Source: Psychroserpens luteolus
GTDB taxonomy: Bacteria > Bacteroidota > Bacteroidia > Flavobacteriales > Flavobacteriaceae
Length of the DNA: 64,000 nucleotides
Direction: 5' to 3'
NCBI RefSeq assembly: GCF_021032705.1
Contig: NZ_JAHVXI010000002.1
Location: 186,001-250,000, forward strand
Under the pieces are notes generated by a model that did no database searches, was not told where the DNA came from, and worked only from the letters and a program-made list of their open reading frames with translations. A program made the position numbers and the translations under genes. Below are positions 16,734-26,249 of this stretch, one piece after another (the first letter of the stretch is position 1; every line of letters starts with the position of its first letter).

Positions 16734-19700
16734 TTATTTACCACGTTTCACCACAAACTGTTTGCTAATGGTTTCTCCATTGATATTTATAATTAGGTTA
16801 TAAAGGCCATCTGATAGACGCGTTACATCTACTTTTACCTCATTATGTCCTTGGTTGATATCCCATTCACTTTGAATAGGAACCTCTCCTCGCATACTTG
16901 CAATCGAATAACTCGCTTTGGTAGCCACTGGACTTTCTAAAGCGATGTTTAAAACATCAACTGTAGGTACAGGATAAAGCTTAACGTCATCCTCTTCGAT
17001 CTCTAGATCTGTCTCTACAACATCTCTATGATAATTGTAACATGAAGGTGGTCCATCTGGAATTGGTGTTGTAGCACATCCTGTTGATGGATACCAATCT
17101 ACAAAGAAGGACGATTCTATATTTTTCAAAGCAATAAATAATCCGCGCATTTTTGTTCTGTCAAAGAAATTTGATCGATTTACTTTAATGCTTCGTTTAG
17201 AATAAATATTAACATCAACATCAGCACTTCTATCAATTCGAACATCTTTTTCTACATAGAATATAGCACCATTCCCATTACGACTAATCGTATTGTTTTT
17301 ACCTATTCGCATTTGCTCATCAATCATCACTGAAGAGGATTGATTGAAAATGATGGTCACATTAGATTCAGTTTTAAACTTATCAATGTAGACTTCAGGT
17401 GAATCAATGATTAATGTTCCTCCATAACGTACATAGACATCATCATACACTTCTTCATCTAATACAACTGTATCATAAGGCTGAACTGTTATATCATCAC
17501 CACAATAACTACTTGCTGTATTGTTATAGAATGTTGGTAAGGTTATATCAGCATCACTGTAAATAGGATCCTGAACATAACTAAACCAATCAATAAAAAT
17601 ATTATCAGATTTCACAAAGCCATACACCTGACTAAAGGCTCTCACTTGCGCTGTACGATTATTATCGGTAACACCTACGCCTCCTCCAATCACACGACTG
17701 CCAAATAATCTCACGCCTCGTTTACCCACAAGAACATATCCGCTTAATACATCTTCAGGATTAGTACTAGAGGTATATGATGCTGTTGCTACGCAACCAG
17801 ATGCACTAGTTACAGTAACCGTATAAGTATCATTATCATCAATTATAATCGAATCATCCTGACTTCCTGTAGACCATTGAATAGACAATGGCTGACTAAA
17901 GTCTGATGCATTAGAAATATCAACCGTTAATTCTCCTAAGCCTTGACAGAAACCATCAAGAGGTGTTTCCTCTATAGTAATCATTGGAACAGGATTAATA
18001 ATAACATCAAAACTGCATATTGCTGTATTTCCAGCATTATCTGTTGCTGTATATATAACTTTAGTGGTTCCAACATCAAAAACATCTCCAGGTTCATGAG
18101 TACTTGTTAATGTGACATCACAATTATCTGTTGCTGAAGGCATAACCCATATTACAGCTTGAGCACCACAGAGTGTAATGTCTGATGGACAATCTGTAAT
18201 TACTGGATCTGTAGTATCTTCAACAATAACATTTTGAGTTTGTGACGATATATTTCCATTGCCATCATCAAAATTCCATGTGATGACATATGTACCTTGA
18301 TCAGTATAAGTTAATGGATCATTCGTTTGACCTATAACTGCGCCTTCACAATTATCAGTAGCCACTGGTATATCTAAAACTATGGCCTCACATTCGCCTA
18401 TAACATCTGGCAAACTAGCATCATTAGGAATAGGAGCTTCAGTATCATCAATAATAACGTTTTGAGATACATTAAAACTATTTCCGTTACCATCATCGAA
18501 AGTCCAGATAATCAAATAATTACCCTGTTCTGTGTAAACTAATGGATCAGATGTTGTACCTGTAACTAAACCTACACAATTATCGGTGGTCGTTGGAGGT
18601 ATTATATTAGCTTCACACTGCTCAACTACATCAGCTAATACAATAGCGTCTGGTGCAGTGGTGTCATTTATGATTACCGTTTGTGCTTGCGTTACTACAT
18701 TGCCATTACCATCATCATACGTCCATGTCACTGTAAAAGTTCCTTGATCTGAATACGATAATGCATCGGTAGTTGTTCCCTGAATAGTTCCGAGACAATC
18801 ATCTGATGCCGTAGGAATATCAGTAATATCTAAGCTACATTCAGCAGTTAGTGTAGGCAAATTAGTAGTATCTGGAATCGGATTACCAGTATCATCTACA
18901 ATCACAGTTTGTGGCACAACAATACTATTTCCATTGCCATCATCAAACGTCCAGTTGACATTATATATGCCTTGTTCAGTATAATTAGTTGGGTCTGTCG
19001 TCGTACCAAAAATGAGTCCAGCACAATTATCTGTTGTCGTCGGAACAGGAATTGCCGCAAAACACTGATCTACAAAATCATTGATTATTGGCATATCAGG
19101 AGCCGTTGTATCTTCAATAATTACATTTTGTAATTGTTGCGATGTATTACCATTACCATCATCAAACGTCCATGTGATGACATACACACCTTGTTCAGTA
19201 TACGTTGTTGGGTCGTTGGTTGTTCCAGTTACAGTGCCCTTACAATTATCTGGCGCAGTTGGTGGTACAATTGTAGCTTCACATTGCGCAATAATATCTG
19301 GTAATGCAGCTCCAGGTGTAGGTGATTCTGTATCCTCTACAGTAATTATAAAAAAGCATATCGCTGTATTTCCAGAAGCATCAGTAACTTGAAACCTATT
19401 AGTGGTATCTCCTATAGGAAATTGTGATCCTGACGGTAATCCTTCTATTTGTGTTATTACAGTTCCTGGACAATTATCACTACTCGTTATATCATAAGTC
19501 ACAATAGCACTACAAGAACCAATATCATTTCCTGTAAGAATGTCTGACGGACAAGCAATGACAGGAACTTCATTATCGTTTACAGTGACTTCAAAACTGC
19601 AGGTATTTGTATTTCCAGCTGCATCGGTGACGATAAATGTATTTAGCGTTGTTCCTATTGGAAATAATGCTCCTGACGCAAATCCTGATGTTTGATTTAT

Positions 19701-22700
19701 AGTAACTCCCGGACAGTTATCTGAAAAATCTACACTATAATTCACCGCTGCACCACATAATCCAGGATCATTATCCACGATGATAGGTGAAGGACATGTT
19801 ATAGATGGTGCTTCAGAATCGGTTACAATCACATTAAACGAACAACTTGTTGTATTGCCAGAGGCATCAACGATTTCGAAGCTATTAGTAGTTATTCCTA
19901 CAGGAAATATGTCTCCTGATGCCAATCCTGATATTTGAGTAATACTAAGGCCTGGGCAATTGTCTGAACCTGTAATATTATAATCAACCACAGCACCACA
20001 AGAATTAGGGTCATTTACAACCGAAATATCTGAAGGGCAAGCAATGGCTGGCGCTTCAGAATCATTAACAACAACATCAAAACTACAGGATTGCGAATTT
20101 CCTGATGCATCAGTAATAACAAATGTATTTGTCGTTACTCCTATTGGGAAAGCCACTCCAGAAGGCAATCCGCTAGTTTGCGTTACAGTCGCTCCCGGAC
20201 AGTTATCTCCTGAAGTTATTGTGTAGTTCACTATTGCCGAACATTGTCCTGGATCATTGACCGCTACAATATTACTTGGACAATTAATAGTTGGAGCTTC
20301 CGTATCATTTACAGTAATTGTGAATGCACATGAAACAGTATTGCCGGAGGCATCTACAAGCTCATAAGCTATATTTGTGGTTCCAATTGGGAAAAATTCC
20401 CCAGAAGCTAATCCAGAAATCATGGTCAGTGTTTCATTAGTACAGTTATCTGTTCCAGAAATATTGTAAACTACTGTTGCACCACATTGCCCTAATTCGT
20501 TATCAACAATAATATCTGACGGACAAGTAATAACTGGTGCTTCAGTATCAGTAACTGTAACATTAAAGCTACATGACACCGAATTTCCAGAAGCATCCGA
20601 AATTGTAAATGAATTTATTGTCGTTCCTATTGGGAAAACATCTCCAGAAGCTAATCCAGCGGTTTGTGTAATTGTTGCACCAGGACAGTTATCTGATGTT
20701 GGAATTGCATAAGTTACAGTAGCACCACATTCACCTGCATCATTATTAACTATAATATCAGATGGACAAGTAATACTAGGCGCTTCATTATCTACAACGG
20801 TTACGGTAAAACTACATTCTACGCTATTTCCGAAGCTATCAGTAACTTCAAATGTATTTGTCGTTGTGCCTATCGGGAATAAAGAACCTGATTCTAAGCC
20901 TGCAGTTTGAGTGGTCGCTGCACCAATACAATTATCTGTGCCTACAGGAGCAACAAATGTAACAATCGCACCACATTCACCAACATCATTATTGACAACA
21001 ACATCTGATGGACAAGAGATTTCTGGTAGACTATTATCTTCAACAGTTACTGTAGCTGTACATGAGCTACTATTCCCATTGGAATCTGTCACTGTTAAAA
21101 CAACAGTCGTATTAAATGTTAATCCCGAGCTCGCTGTAAATCCTCCTGCAGGGAATGGAGTTGTTGCTGTATTATTTTCAGTTTCACCGTCTAAAGCATT
21201 AGTTCCACTAAATGTCCAGTTACTTAAATTAAATATATCTCCATCAGGTCCTGTATTACTTACACGATAAGCCCAACCATCTAAATATTCCCATGGTTGT
21301 CCAGTTCCGTCAACACCAATTTCTCCAAATGAATCGATTACTGTTCCGTTTTGGAATAATTCAAAAGCATCATCACCATTAACGCCAAGTGCTCCAGATG
21401 TATAATCTGGTGAAAAACCAAAGAAATTCACAAAGCCTGTTGTCTCCGAAGCCACATAAATATAGGTTCCTGCCGAAACAGATGTTGAAGGAAATGTGAA
21501 ATCTGCTCCATTGGAAGAATTGCCATTAAATGATGTTCCAATTCCAAATTCTGAAAGATCAGCAATATCTGATAATACATATAGTTCTACTGCTTTTGGA
21601 ACACCACCACTTAAAGGGCCATCGATGACGCCTGAAATCACCAATTTAGGCACATCATTACAATCGAAAATTGTATTGTCAACTGAAATAGATGATATCC
21701 CGCAATTATCTGTGCTTCCATTATTAATATCTGCTGCAGACCACGATGCAATTCCATTGGCATCTAGGCTTACAGTAATATCTTGACAAACCGCAACTGG
21801 GTCTGTGACATCATTAATAACTACATTTTGAGTTTGTGTAGCTGTATTACCATTCTCATCTTCATAAGTCCATGTGACAACAGTCGTGCCTTGTGTTGAA
21901 ATTGGCAATGATGCGTCATTGCTTACTGTCACTAGTCCACCACAATTATCAGTTGCTGTTGGTACTACTAAACTTGTGATTTCGCATTCTGCAGTGATGT
22001 CGGCAAGCGCAGCCACATCTGGAGTAGGCGCCAATTTATCTATTACGTTTACAGTTGCTGTGCAAGTCGATTGATTTCCACTATCATCAGTAACAATTAG
22101 AGTGACTTCTATTCCTCCTCCTGAACTATTAACTGTATGACTTCCTAAGTTAGAAATATCATCCTGAGTTGTTTCAGTCCATTCTGTACCTAAGGTTGGA
22201 AAACCAGCACTATTAACTGAGTTACCTGCTAATACTTCTGGATTTCTAATCAAGGTTTGATTTTGTGTGTTATTACCAGAAACGGTCCATTGAGAACCTG
22301 GATCATTGCCTATTTCACCAAAAATATCAACTGCACTTCCAGTACTTAGTTTATAAAGTTCTACAGCATCGTCGCCATTAAAGTTAACAGCTGAAAGTAC
22401 TGTTGTAGGGCCTCCATAAAGTGTTGCACCAGAATTTCTATAGACGATCACATCACCATTAGCTAATGTTCCTGATAAGGTATTTGTTGTTGATGGTAAA
22501 CCGCTTCCATTAGAATACAAGCGCAATTGATAATCTGAAAGATCTACATCTGCACCTGTTCCATTATAGATTTCAATGTATTTATTTGAAGATGATCCTT
22601 CAATATATTCTGAAATGAATAATTCTGAAATCCCAGGGCCTCCACTATTAATATCAGCACAGCTAAAGGTATCTTGACTTAGGCTTAAAGTCACAGAGCC

Positions 22701-25508
22701 ACAATTATCGGAAGACCCATTATCAATGTCTGCAGCAGTTATTGTTGCATTTCCTGAGGCATCTAATTCAACTGTTAAATCTTGACATACAGCAGTAGGC
22801 ATTTCAGTATCATCAATTATAATATTTTGTGTTTGTGTTGAAGTGTTACCATTTTCATCTTCATAAGTCCAGGTGACAATGGTCGTTCCTTGAGTTGTAA
22901 TTGGTAATGTTGCATCATTACTTACTGTAACTGTTCCACCACAATTATCGGTTGCTGTTGGAGCCGTTAATGACGTTACTTCACATTGTTCTTCCACATC
23001 AGGTAAATTTGCTATGTCTGGTGTTGGTCCTAAAAGATCAACAACAGTTATGATCGCTATACATGTCGATTGGTTACCAGCATCATCAGTAACAGTGAGC
23101 GTTACTTCCAGTCCTGCACTTGGTGTGTCTACTGTATGACTTCCCAAGTTAGAGATATCATCTTCAGGAAATTCTGTCCATTCTGTTCCTAACGTTGGAA
23201 AACCAGGAGTATTAATGGTATTGCCCACAAGTACGTCTGAATTTCTTATCAAGGTTCTATTTGCTGTCATATTCCCACCGACTGACCATTGTGAACCTGG
23301 GTCATTACCAATCTGACCAAAAATATCAATAGCCGTTCCGTCCTTAAATAAAACCATAGCGTCATCACCATTGAATGTTATCGATCCCGATGTTTGGTCG
23401 GCTATACTTAAAATAGCATTGGAAGATTGTCCATTACATATTACATGGACATCACCATCAGCTATCGTTCCGCTTAGAGGAATATTTGTTCCGCTTGAGC
23501 TTCCATTTGTGTATCTTATCAGAATGTATCCTTCAGCATCAAGGTCTACTGATGCACCTGTACCGTTGTAAATTTCTATACACTTATTATTTGAACTACC
23601 TTCAACATACTCTGAAATAAAAAGTTCGGTAATACCAGATCCAGAAGATCCACCACCTATATCGGCACATGTAACTGCTGTTTGACTTAAACTTAGGGCT
23701 ACATTTCCGCAGTTATCAGAAGATCCATTATCTACTTGAGAAGGTATAATTGTCCCATTTCCTGAGGCATCTAATTCAACTGAGATATCTTGACAAACTG
23801 CTGTAGGCGCTTCGGTATCATCAATTATAATGTTTTGTGTTTGTGTTGAAGTATTTCCGTTTTCATCTTCATAAGTCCAGGTGATAATGGTCGTTCCTTG
23901 AGTTGTAATTGGTAATGTTGCATCATTATTTACTGTAACTGTTCCACCACAATTATCGGTTGCTGTTGGAGCTGTTAACGATGTTACTTCACATTGTTCT
24001 TCCACATCAGGTAAATTTGCTATGTCTAGTGTTGGTCCTAAAAGATCAACAACAGTTATAGTTGCTATACATGTAGATTGGTTACCAGCATTATCAGTAA
24101 CAGTTAGCGTAACTTCCAGCCCTGCACTTGGCGTATTCACAGTATGGCTTCCTAAGTTTGAAATATCATCCTGAGTTGTTTCAGTCCATTCTGTACCTAA
24201 GGTTGGAAAACCAGCACTATTAACTGTGTTACCTGCTAGTACTTCTGGATTTCTAATCAAGGTTTGATTTTGTGTGTTATTACCAGAAACGGTCCATTGT
24301 GAACCTGGATCATTACCTATTTCACCAAAAATATCAACTGCACTTCCAGTACTTAGTTTATAAAGTTCTACAGCATCGTCGCCATTAAAGTTAACAGCTG
24401 AAAGTACTGTTGTAGGGCCTCCATAAAGTGTTGCACCAGAATTTCTATAGACGATCACATCACCATTAGCTAATGTTCCTGATAAGGTATTTGTTGTTGA
24501 TGGTAAACCGCTGCCATTAGAATACAAGCGCAATTGATAATCTGAAAGATCTACATCTGCACCTGTTCCATTATAGATTTCAATATATTTATTTGAAGAT
24601 GATCCTTCAATATATTCTGAAATGAATAATTCTGAAATCCCAGGGCCTCCACTATTAATATCAGCACAGCTAAAGGTATCTTGACTTAGGCCTAAAGTCA
24701 CAGAGCCACAATTATCGGAAGACCCATTATCAATGTCTGCAGCAGTTATTGTTGCATTTCCAGAGACATCTAATTCAACCGTAAGATCTTGACAAACTGC
24801 TGTAGGCGCTTCAGTATCGACTAAATTGCTATCGGCCGTATCAACATCACCATTACAGTTGTTATCAATCCCATCACATACTTCTGTAGCACCAGGATTA
24901 ATAGCAGGATTAGTATCATCACAATCTACGTCACTAGCAAAGCCATCATTATCAGCATCTGCATAAAAATTAAAGGTTGCTTTAAAGTTATTTCCGAAGT
25001 CACTCCAAAAATTATCTAAATCGATTTGATTGTCATTATTAGTGTCAACTTGAGACCTTACAAACACCTCTACGGTATAATTCCCTGTCGATAAGCCAGA
25101 TAACAAATCAATATTTTGCTGATTACCAGTTTGGACATTATCCCATTGTTGATCGCCAGGATTACTTAAATTTTGGTCAAAGTTTAAATTGATTTCAATA
25201 AATGATCCAGAAGGAGAACCTGTTTGATAAACTCGGTAAAACAGACTACTATTAAAAACATTATGACTCCCATTTTTAAATGTTTTGGCTTGACCACCTC
25301 TTAAAATAAGCGTGTTACTAGGGTTAAAATCTCCAAAATTTGCACCGTTAAAACCACCTGAAGGAACTAAATTATTATAAAAGTTCCCACCTCCATTTGT
25401 ATCGGTTATGACATAGGCTTCAAAGATTCCAGAGTTTTGTGAATACAGATTTAGATTAATAAATAGCAGGAAGGTTAGGGACGATAGAAAAAACAGTTTT
25501 TTCTCCAT
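16734..25508 (-). CDS. Giant multidomain surface adhesin with HYR and lamin-tail domains, type IX secretion substrate
   Basis: A 2924-residue secreted protein. Order: signal peptide (1-23); N-terminal beta domain; MopE-like metal-binding motif near 190-225 (DADNDGFASDVDCDD, CDGIDNNCNGD); three tandem units of about 335 residues, each with a lamin-tail domain (near 286, 622 and 956) between Cys-rich Ig-like segments; a fourth, divergent lamin-tail-like module near 1283; seven HYR repeats (about 1496-2053, each with CPSD...DNC); five shorter DNC repeats; one more HYR; an SprB-like segment near 2520; a beta-solenoid-like region (2580-2830); and a T9SS type A sorting domain (LYPVPTVDVLNI to KQFVVKRGK). 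It is likely cell-surface adhesion, perhaps gliding-related. It is monocistronic, with its own candidate promoter and terminator. Confidence 0.93.
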   Translation of the reverse strand: MEKKLFFLSSLTFLLFINLNLYSQNSGIFEAYVITDTNGGGNFYNNLVPSGGFNGANFGDFNPSNTLILRGGQAKTFKNGSHNVFNSSLFYRVYQTGSPSGSFIEINLNFDQNLSNPGDQQWDNVQTGNQQNIDLLSGLSTGNYTVEVFVRSQVDTNNDNQIDLDNFWSDFGNNFKATFNFYADADNDGFASDVDCDDTNPAINPGATEVCDGIDNNCNGDVDTADSNLVDTEAPTAVCQDLTVELDVSGNATITAADIDNGSSDNCGSVTLGLSQDTFSCADINSGGPGISELFISEYIEGSSSNKYIEIYNGTGADVDLSDYQLRLYSNGSGLPSTTNTLSGTLANGDVIVYRNSGATLYGGPTTVLSAVNFNGDDAVELYKLSTGSAVDIFGEIGNDPGSQWTVSGNNTQNQTLIRNPEVLAGNTVNSAGFPTLGTEWTETTQDDISNLGSHTVNTPSAGLEVTLTVTDNAGNQSTCIATITVVDLLGPTLDIANLPDVEEQCEVTSLTAPTATDNCGGTVTVNNDATLPITTQGTTIITWTYEDENGNTSTQTQNIIIDDTEAPTAVCQDISVELDASGNGTIIPSQVDNGSSDNCGNVALSLSQTAVTCADIGGGSSGSGITELFISEYVEGSSNNKCIEIYNGTGASVDLDAEGYILIRYTNGSSSGTNIPLSGTIADGDVHVICNGQSSNAILSIADQTSGSITFNGDDAMVLFKDGTAIDIFGQIGNDPGSQWSVGGNMTANRTLIRNSDVLVGNTINTPGFPTLGTEWTEFPEDDISNLGSHTVDTPSAGLEVTLTVTDDAGNQSTCIAIITVVDLLGPTPDIANLPDVEEQCEVTSLTAPTATDNCGGTVTVSNDATLPITTQGTTIVTWTYEDENGNTSTQTQNIIIDDTEMPTAVCQDLTVELDASGNATITAADIDNGSSDNCGSVTLSLSQDTFSCADINSGGPGISELFISEYIEGSSSNKYIEIYNGTGADVDLSDYQLRLYSNGSGLPSTTNTLSGTLANGDVIVYRNSGATLYGGPTTVLSAVNFNGDDAVELYKLSTGSAVDIFGEIGNDPGSQWTVSGNNTQNQTLIRNPEVLAGNSVNSAGFPTLGTEWTETTQDDISNLGSHTVNSSGGGIEVTLIVTDDSGNQSTCTATVNVIDKLAPTPDVAALADITAECEITSLVVPTATDNCGGLVTVSNDASLPISTQGTTVVTWTYEDENGNTATQTQNVVINDVTDPVAVCQDITVSLDANGIASWSAADINNGSTDNCGISSISVDNTIFDCNDVPKLVISGVIDGPLSGGVPKAVELYVLSDIADLSEFGIGTSFNGNSSNGADFTFPSTSVSAGTYIYVASETTGFVNFFGFSPDYTSGALGVNGDDAFELFQNGTVIDSFGEIGVDGTGQPWEYLDGWAYRVSNTGPDGDIFNLSNWTFSGTNALDGETENNTATTPFPAGGFTASSGLTFNTTVVLTVTDSNGNSSSCTATVTVEDNSLPEISCPSDVVVNNDVGECGAIVTFVAPVGTDNCIGAATTQTAGLESGSLFPIGTTTNTFEVTDSFGNSVECSFTVTVVDNEAPSITCPSDIIVNNDAGECGATVTYAIPTSDNCPGATITQTAGLASGDVFPIGTTINSFTISDASGNSVSCSFNVTVTDTEAPVITCPSDIIVDNELGQCGATVVYNISGTDNCTNETLTMISGLASGEFFPIGTTNIAYELVDASGNTVSCAFTITVNDTEAPTINCPSNIVAVNDPGQCSAIVNYTITSGDNCPGATVTQTSGLPSGVAFPIGVTTNTFVITDASGNSQSCSFDVVVNDSEAPAIACPSDISVVNDPNSCGAVVDYNITGSDNCPGLSITQISGLASGDIFPVGITTNSFEIVDASGNTTSCSFNVIVTDSEAPSITCPSPIIVDNDPGLCGAAVNYSVDFSDNCPGVTINQTSGFASGALFPIGTTLNTFIVTDAAGNTNTCSFEVTVNDNEVPVIACPSDILTGNDIGSCSAIVTYDITSSDNCPGTVITQIEGLPSGSQFPIGDTTNRFQVTDASGNTAICFFIITVEDTESPTPGAALPDIIAQCEATIVPPTAPDNCKGTVTGTTNDPTTYTEQGVYVITWTFDDGNGNTSQQLQNVIIEDTTAPDMPIINDFVDQCFAAIPVPTTTDNCAGLIFGTTTDPTNYTEQGIYNVNWTFDDGNGNSIVVPQTVIVDDTGNPIPDTTNLPTLTAECSLDITDIPTASDDCLGTIQGTTTDALSYSDQGTFTVTWTYDDGNGNVVTQAQTVIINDTTAPDAIVLADVVEQCEANIIPPTTTDNCVGLVTGTTSDPLVYTEQGNYLIIWTFDDGNGNSFNVSQNVIIDDTEAPIPNDASLPDVIGECEAIVLDIPVATDNCEGAVIGQTNDPLTYTDQGTYVITWNFDDGNGNISSQTQNVIVEDTTDPVITDCPSDITLCGAQAVIWVMPSATDNCDVTLTSTHEPGDVFDVGTTKVIYTATDNAGNTAICSFDVIINPVPMITIEETPLDGFCQGLGELTVDISNASDFSQPLSIQWSTGSQDDSIIIDDNDTYTVTVTSASGCVATASYTSSTNPEDVLSGYVLVGKRGVRLFGSRVIGGGVGVTDNNRTAQVRAFSQVYGFVKSDNIFIDWFSYVQDPIYSDADITLPTFYNNTASSYCGDDITVQPYDTVVLDEEVYDDVYVRYGGTLIIDSPEVYIDKFKTESNVTIIFNQSSSVMIDEQMRIGKNNTISRNGNGAIFYVEKDVRIDRSADVDVNIYSKRSIKVNRSNFFDRTKMRGLFIALKNIESSFFVDWYPSTGCATTPIPDGPPSCYNYHRDVVETDLEIEEDDVKLYPVPTVDVLNIALESPVATKASYSIASMRGEVPIQSEWDINQGHNEVKVDVTRLSDGLYNLIININGETISKQFVVKRGK
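22144..22797 (-). repeat. Near-identical lamin-tail module, internal copy 3
   Basis: Part of the giant adhesin gene. It matches 24151-24804 at a constant offset of 2007 bp. Across 22201-22740 I count about seven mismatches in 540 bases, while the middle copy (near 23160-23790) is clearly more diverged. Confidence 0.85.
24151..24804 (-). repeat. Near-identical lamin-tail module, internal copy 1
   Basis: Partner of the copy at 22144-22797. The flanking inter-module segments pair differently: 22810-23065 is nearly identical to 23818-24073 (offset 1008 bp). The array is therefore a mosaic of recently homogenised pieces. Confidence 0.85.
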
Positions 25509-25546
25509 TTGAGTTGGTTATTAAGTTATCTAATTAGTTTATATAC

Positions 25547-25554
25547 CAAACATA
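25547..25554 (-). promoter_or_regulatory. Candidate -7 box for the adhesin gene
   Basis: The minus strand reads TATGTTTG, matching the Bacteroidota -7 consensus TANNTTTG, 39 bp before the adhesin ATG. No clear TTG -33 element is present at the usual distance. Confidence 0.4.
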
Positions 25555-25786
25555 TAGACCATAAATAACCATGAAAAGTACATTATGAAACTGTACTTAA
25601 CAGAGCACTTTTACGTGTTTATTGTAAATTTTGGGAAATCAACGGAACAATTCTGTCGATTAATAGCTTTTTAAAGTTAAAAATAAAATCTACTATTCGC
25701 ATTTTTTGTGGATAAAAACCATGATTTTATTGGCATTTTCGACAAGTTGTTAAAAAAAATGGATGAATGAATAATCGGCAAAAATC

Positions 25787-25802
25787 ACTACAACGTTGTA
25801 GT
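25787..25802. promoter_or_regulatory. 16 bp perfect palindrome, possible operator
   Basis: ACTACAACGTTGTAGT is its own reverse complement. It lies in the divergent region, 285 bp from the adhesin start and 154 bp from the DUF3817 start. Its form suits a dimeric repressor site. Confidence 0.35.
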
Positions 25803-25905
25803 TGAATTTATCAATTTGATAATTTAACCCCATCAAAAAAAATAATTCTTCAAGTTTTACAAATTAATAAGAAAGGATAAGTGGATTAAAAAAAACAGCT
25901 AAATA

Positions 25906-25938
25906 TTGAGGCTATTCGTATCACATGAGGTAATTTTG
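25906..25938 (+). promoter_or_regulatory. Candidate promoter of the DUF3817-mscS unit
   Basis: TTG (25906-25908), 22 bp spacer, TAATTTTG (25931-25938). It matches TTG-N17-23-TANNTTTG and ends 17 bp before the ATG, so the leader would be very short. Confidence 0.5.
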
Positions 25939-25955
25939 CAACAAATTAAAATGCA

Positions 25956-26249
25956 ATGTTATCTTTATTAAATAGTTTCAGAATTATAGCACTTTTAGAA
26001 GGTGTGTCTTACATTTTATTATTATTTGTAGCAACACCAATAAAATATTTAGGCGATGACCCAATGTATGTAAAATTACTTGGTATGCCTCACGGAATAC
26101 TATTTCTAGCTTACATCGTTTTGGCCATTATGGTTGGGCAAGACCTTAAATGGAAAACAAGAACATTGCTAATTGTATTAGTGGCCTCTATCATTCCTTT
26201 TGGAACGTTTTATATTGAAAAAAAATATCTGAAAAATAAAGCCTTATGA
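25956..26249 (+). CDS. DUF3817 family membrane protein
   Basis: A 97-residue integral membrane protein with three hydrophobic helices and the family motifs FRIIALLEGVSYILLLFVATPIKY and MPHGILFLAY. DUF3817 members are short three- or four-helix proteins of unknown role. Its stop overlaps the mscS start (ATGATG), so the two are translationally coupled. Confidence 0.88.
   Translation: MLSLLNSFRIIALLEGVSYILLLFVATPIKYLGDDPMYVKLLGMPHGILFLAYIVLAIMVGQDLKWKTRTLLIVLVASIIPFGTFYIEKKYLKNKAL

Larger units (their letters stand above)
25509..25955. other. 447 bp divergent intergenic region with palindromes
   Basis: It separates the adhesin (minus) from the DUF3817 gene (plus). It holds a candidate promoter on each side, a hairpin AAGTACA/TGTACTT (25576-25582, 25592-25598) and a 16 bp perfect palindrome at 25787-25802. 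No coding frame. Confidence 0.6.

Noticed and set aside
18909-23571. Plus-strand open frames opposite the giant adhesin gene
   Set aside because: They are shadows of the repetitive minus-strand coding sequence and have no independent coding character.
19300-24800. Regularly spaced repeats that might suggest a CRISPR array
   Set aside because: Spacing is about 250-1000 bp and in register with codons; the repeats are HYR and lamin-tail domains in one long open frame.
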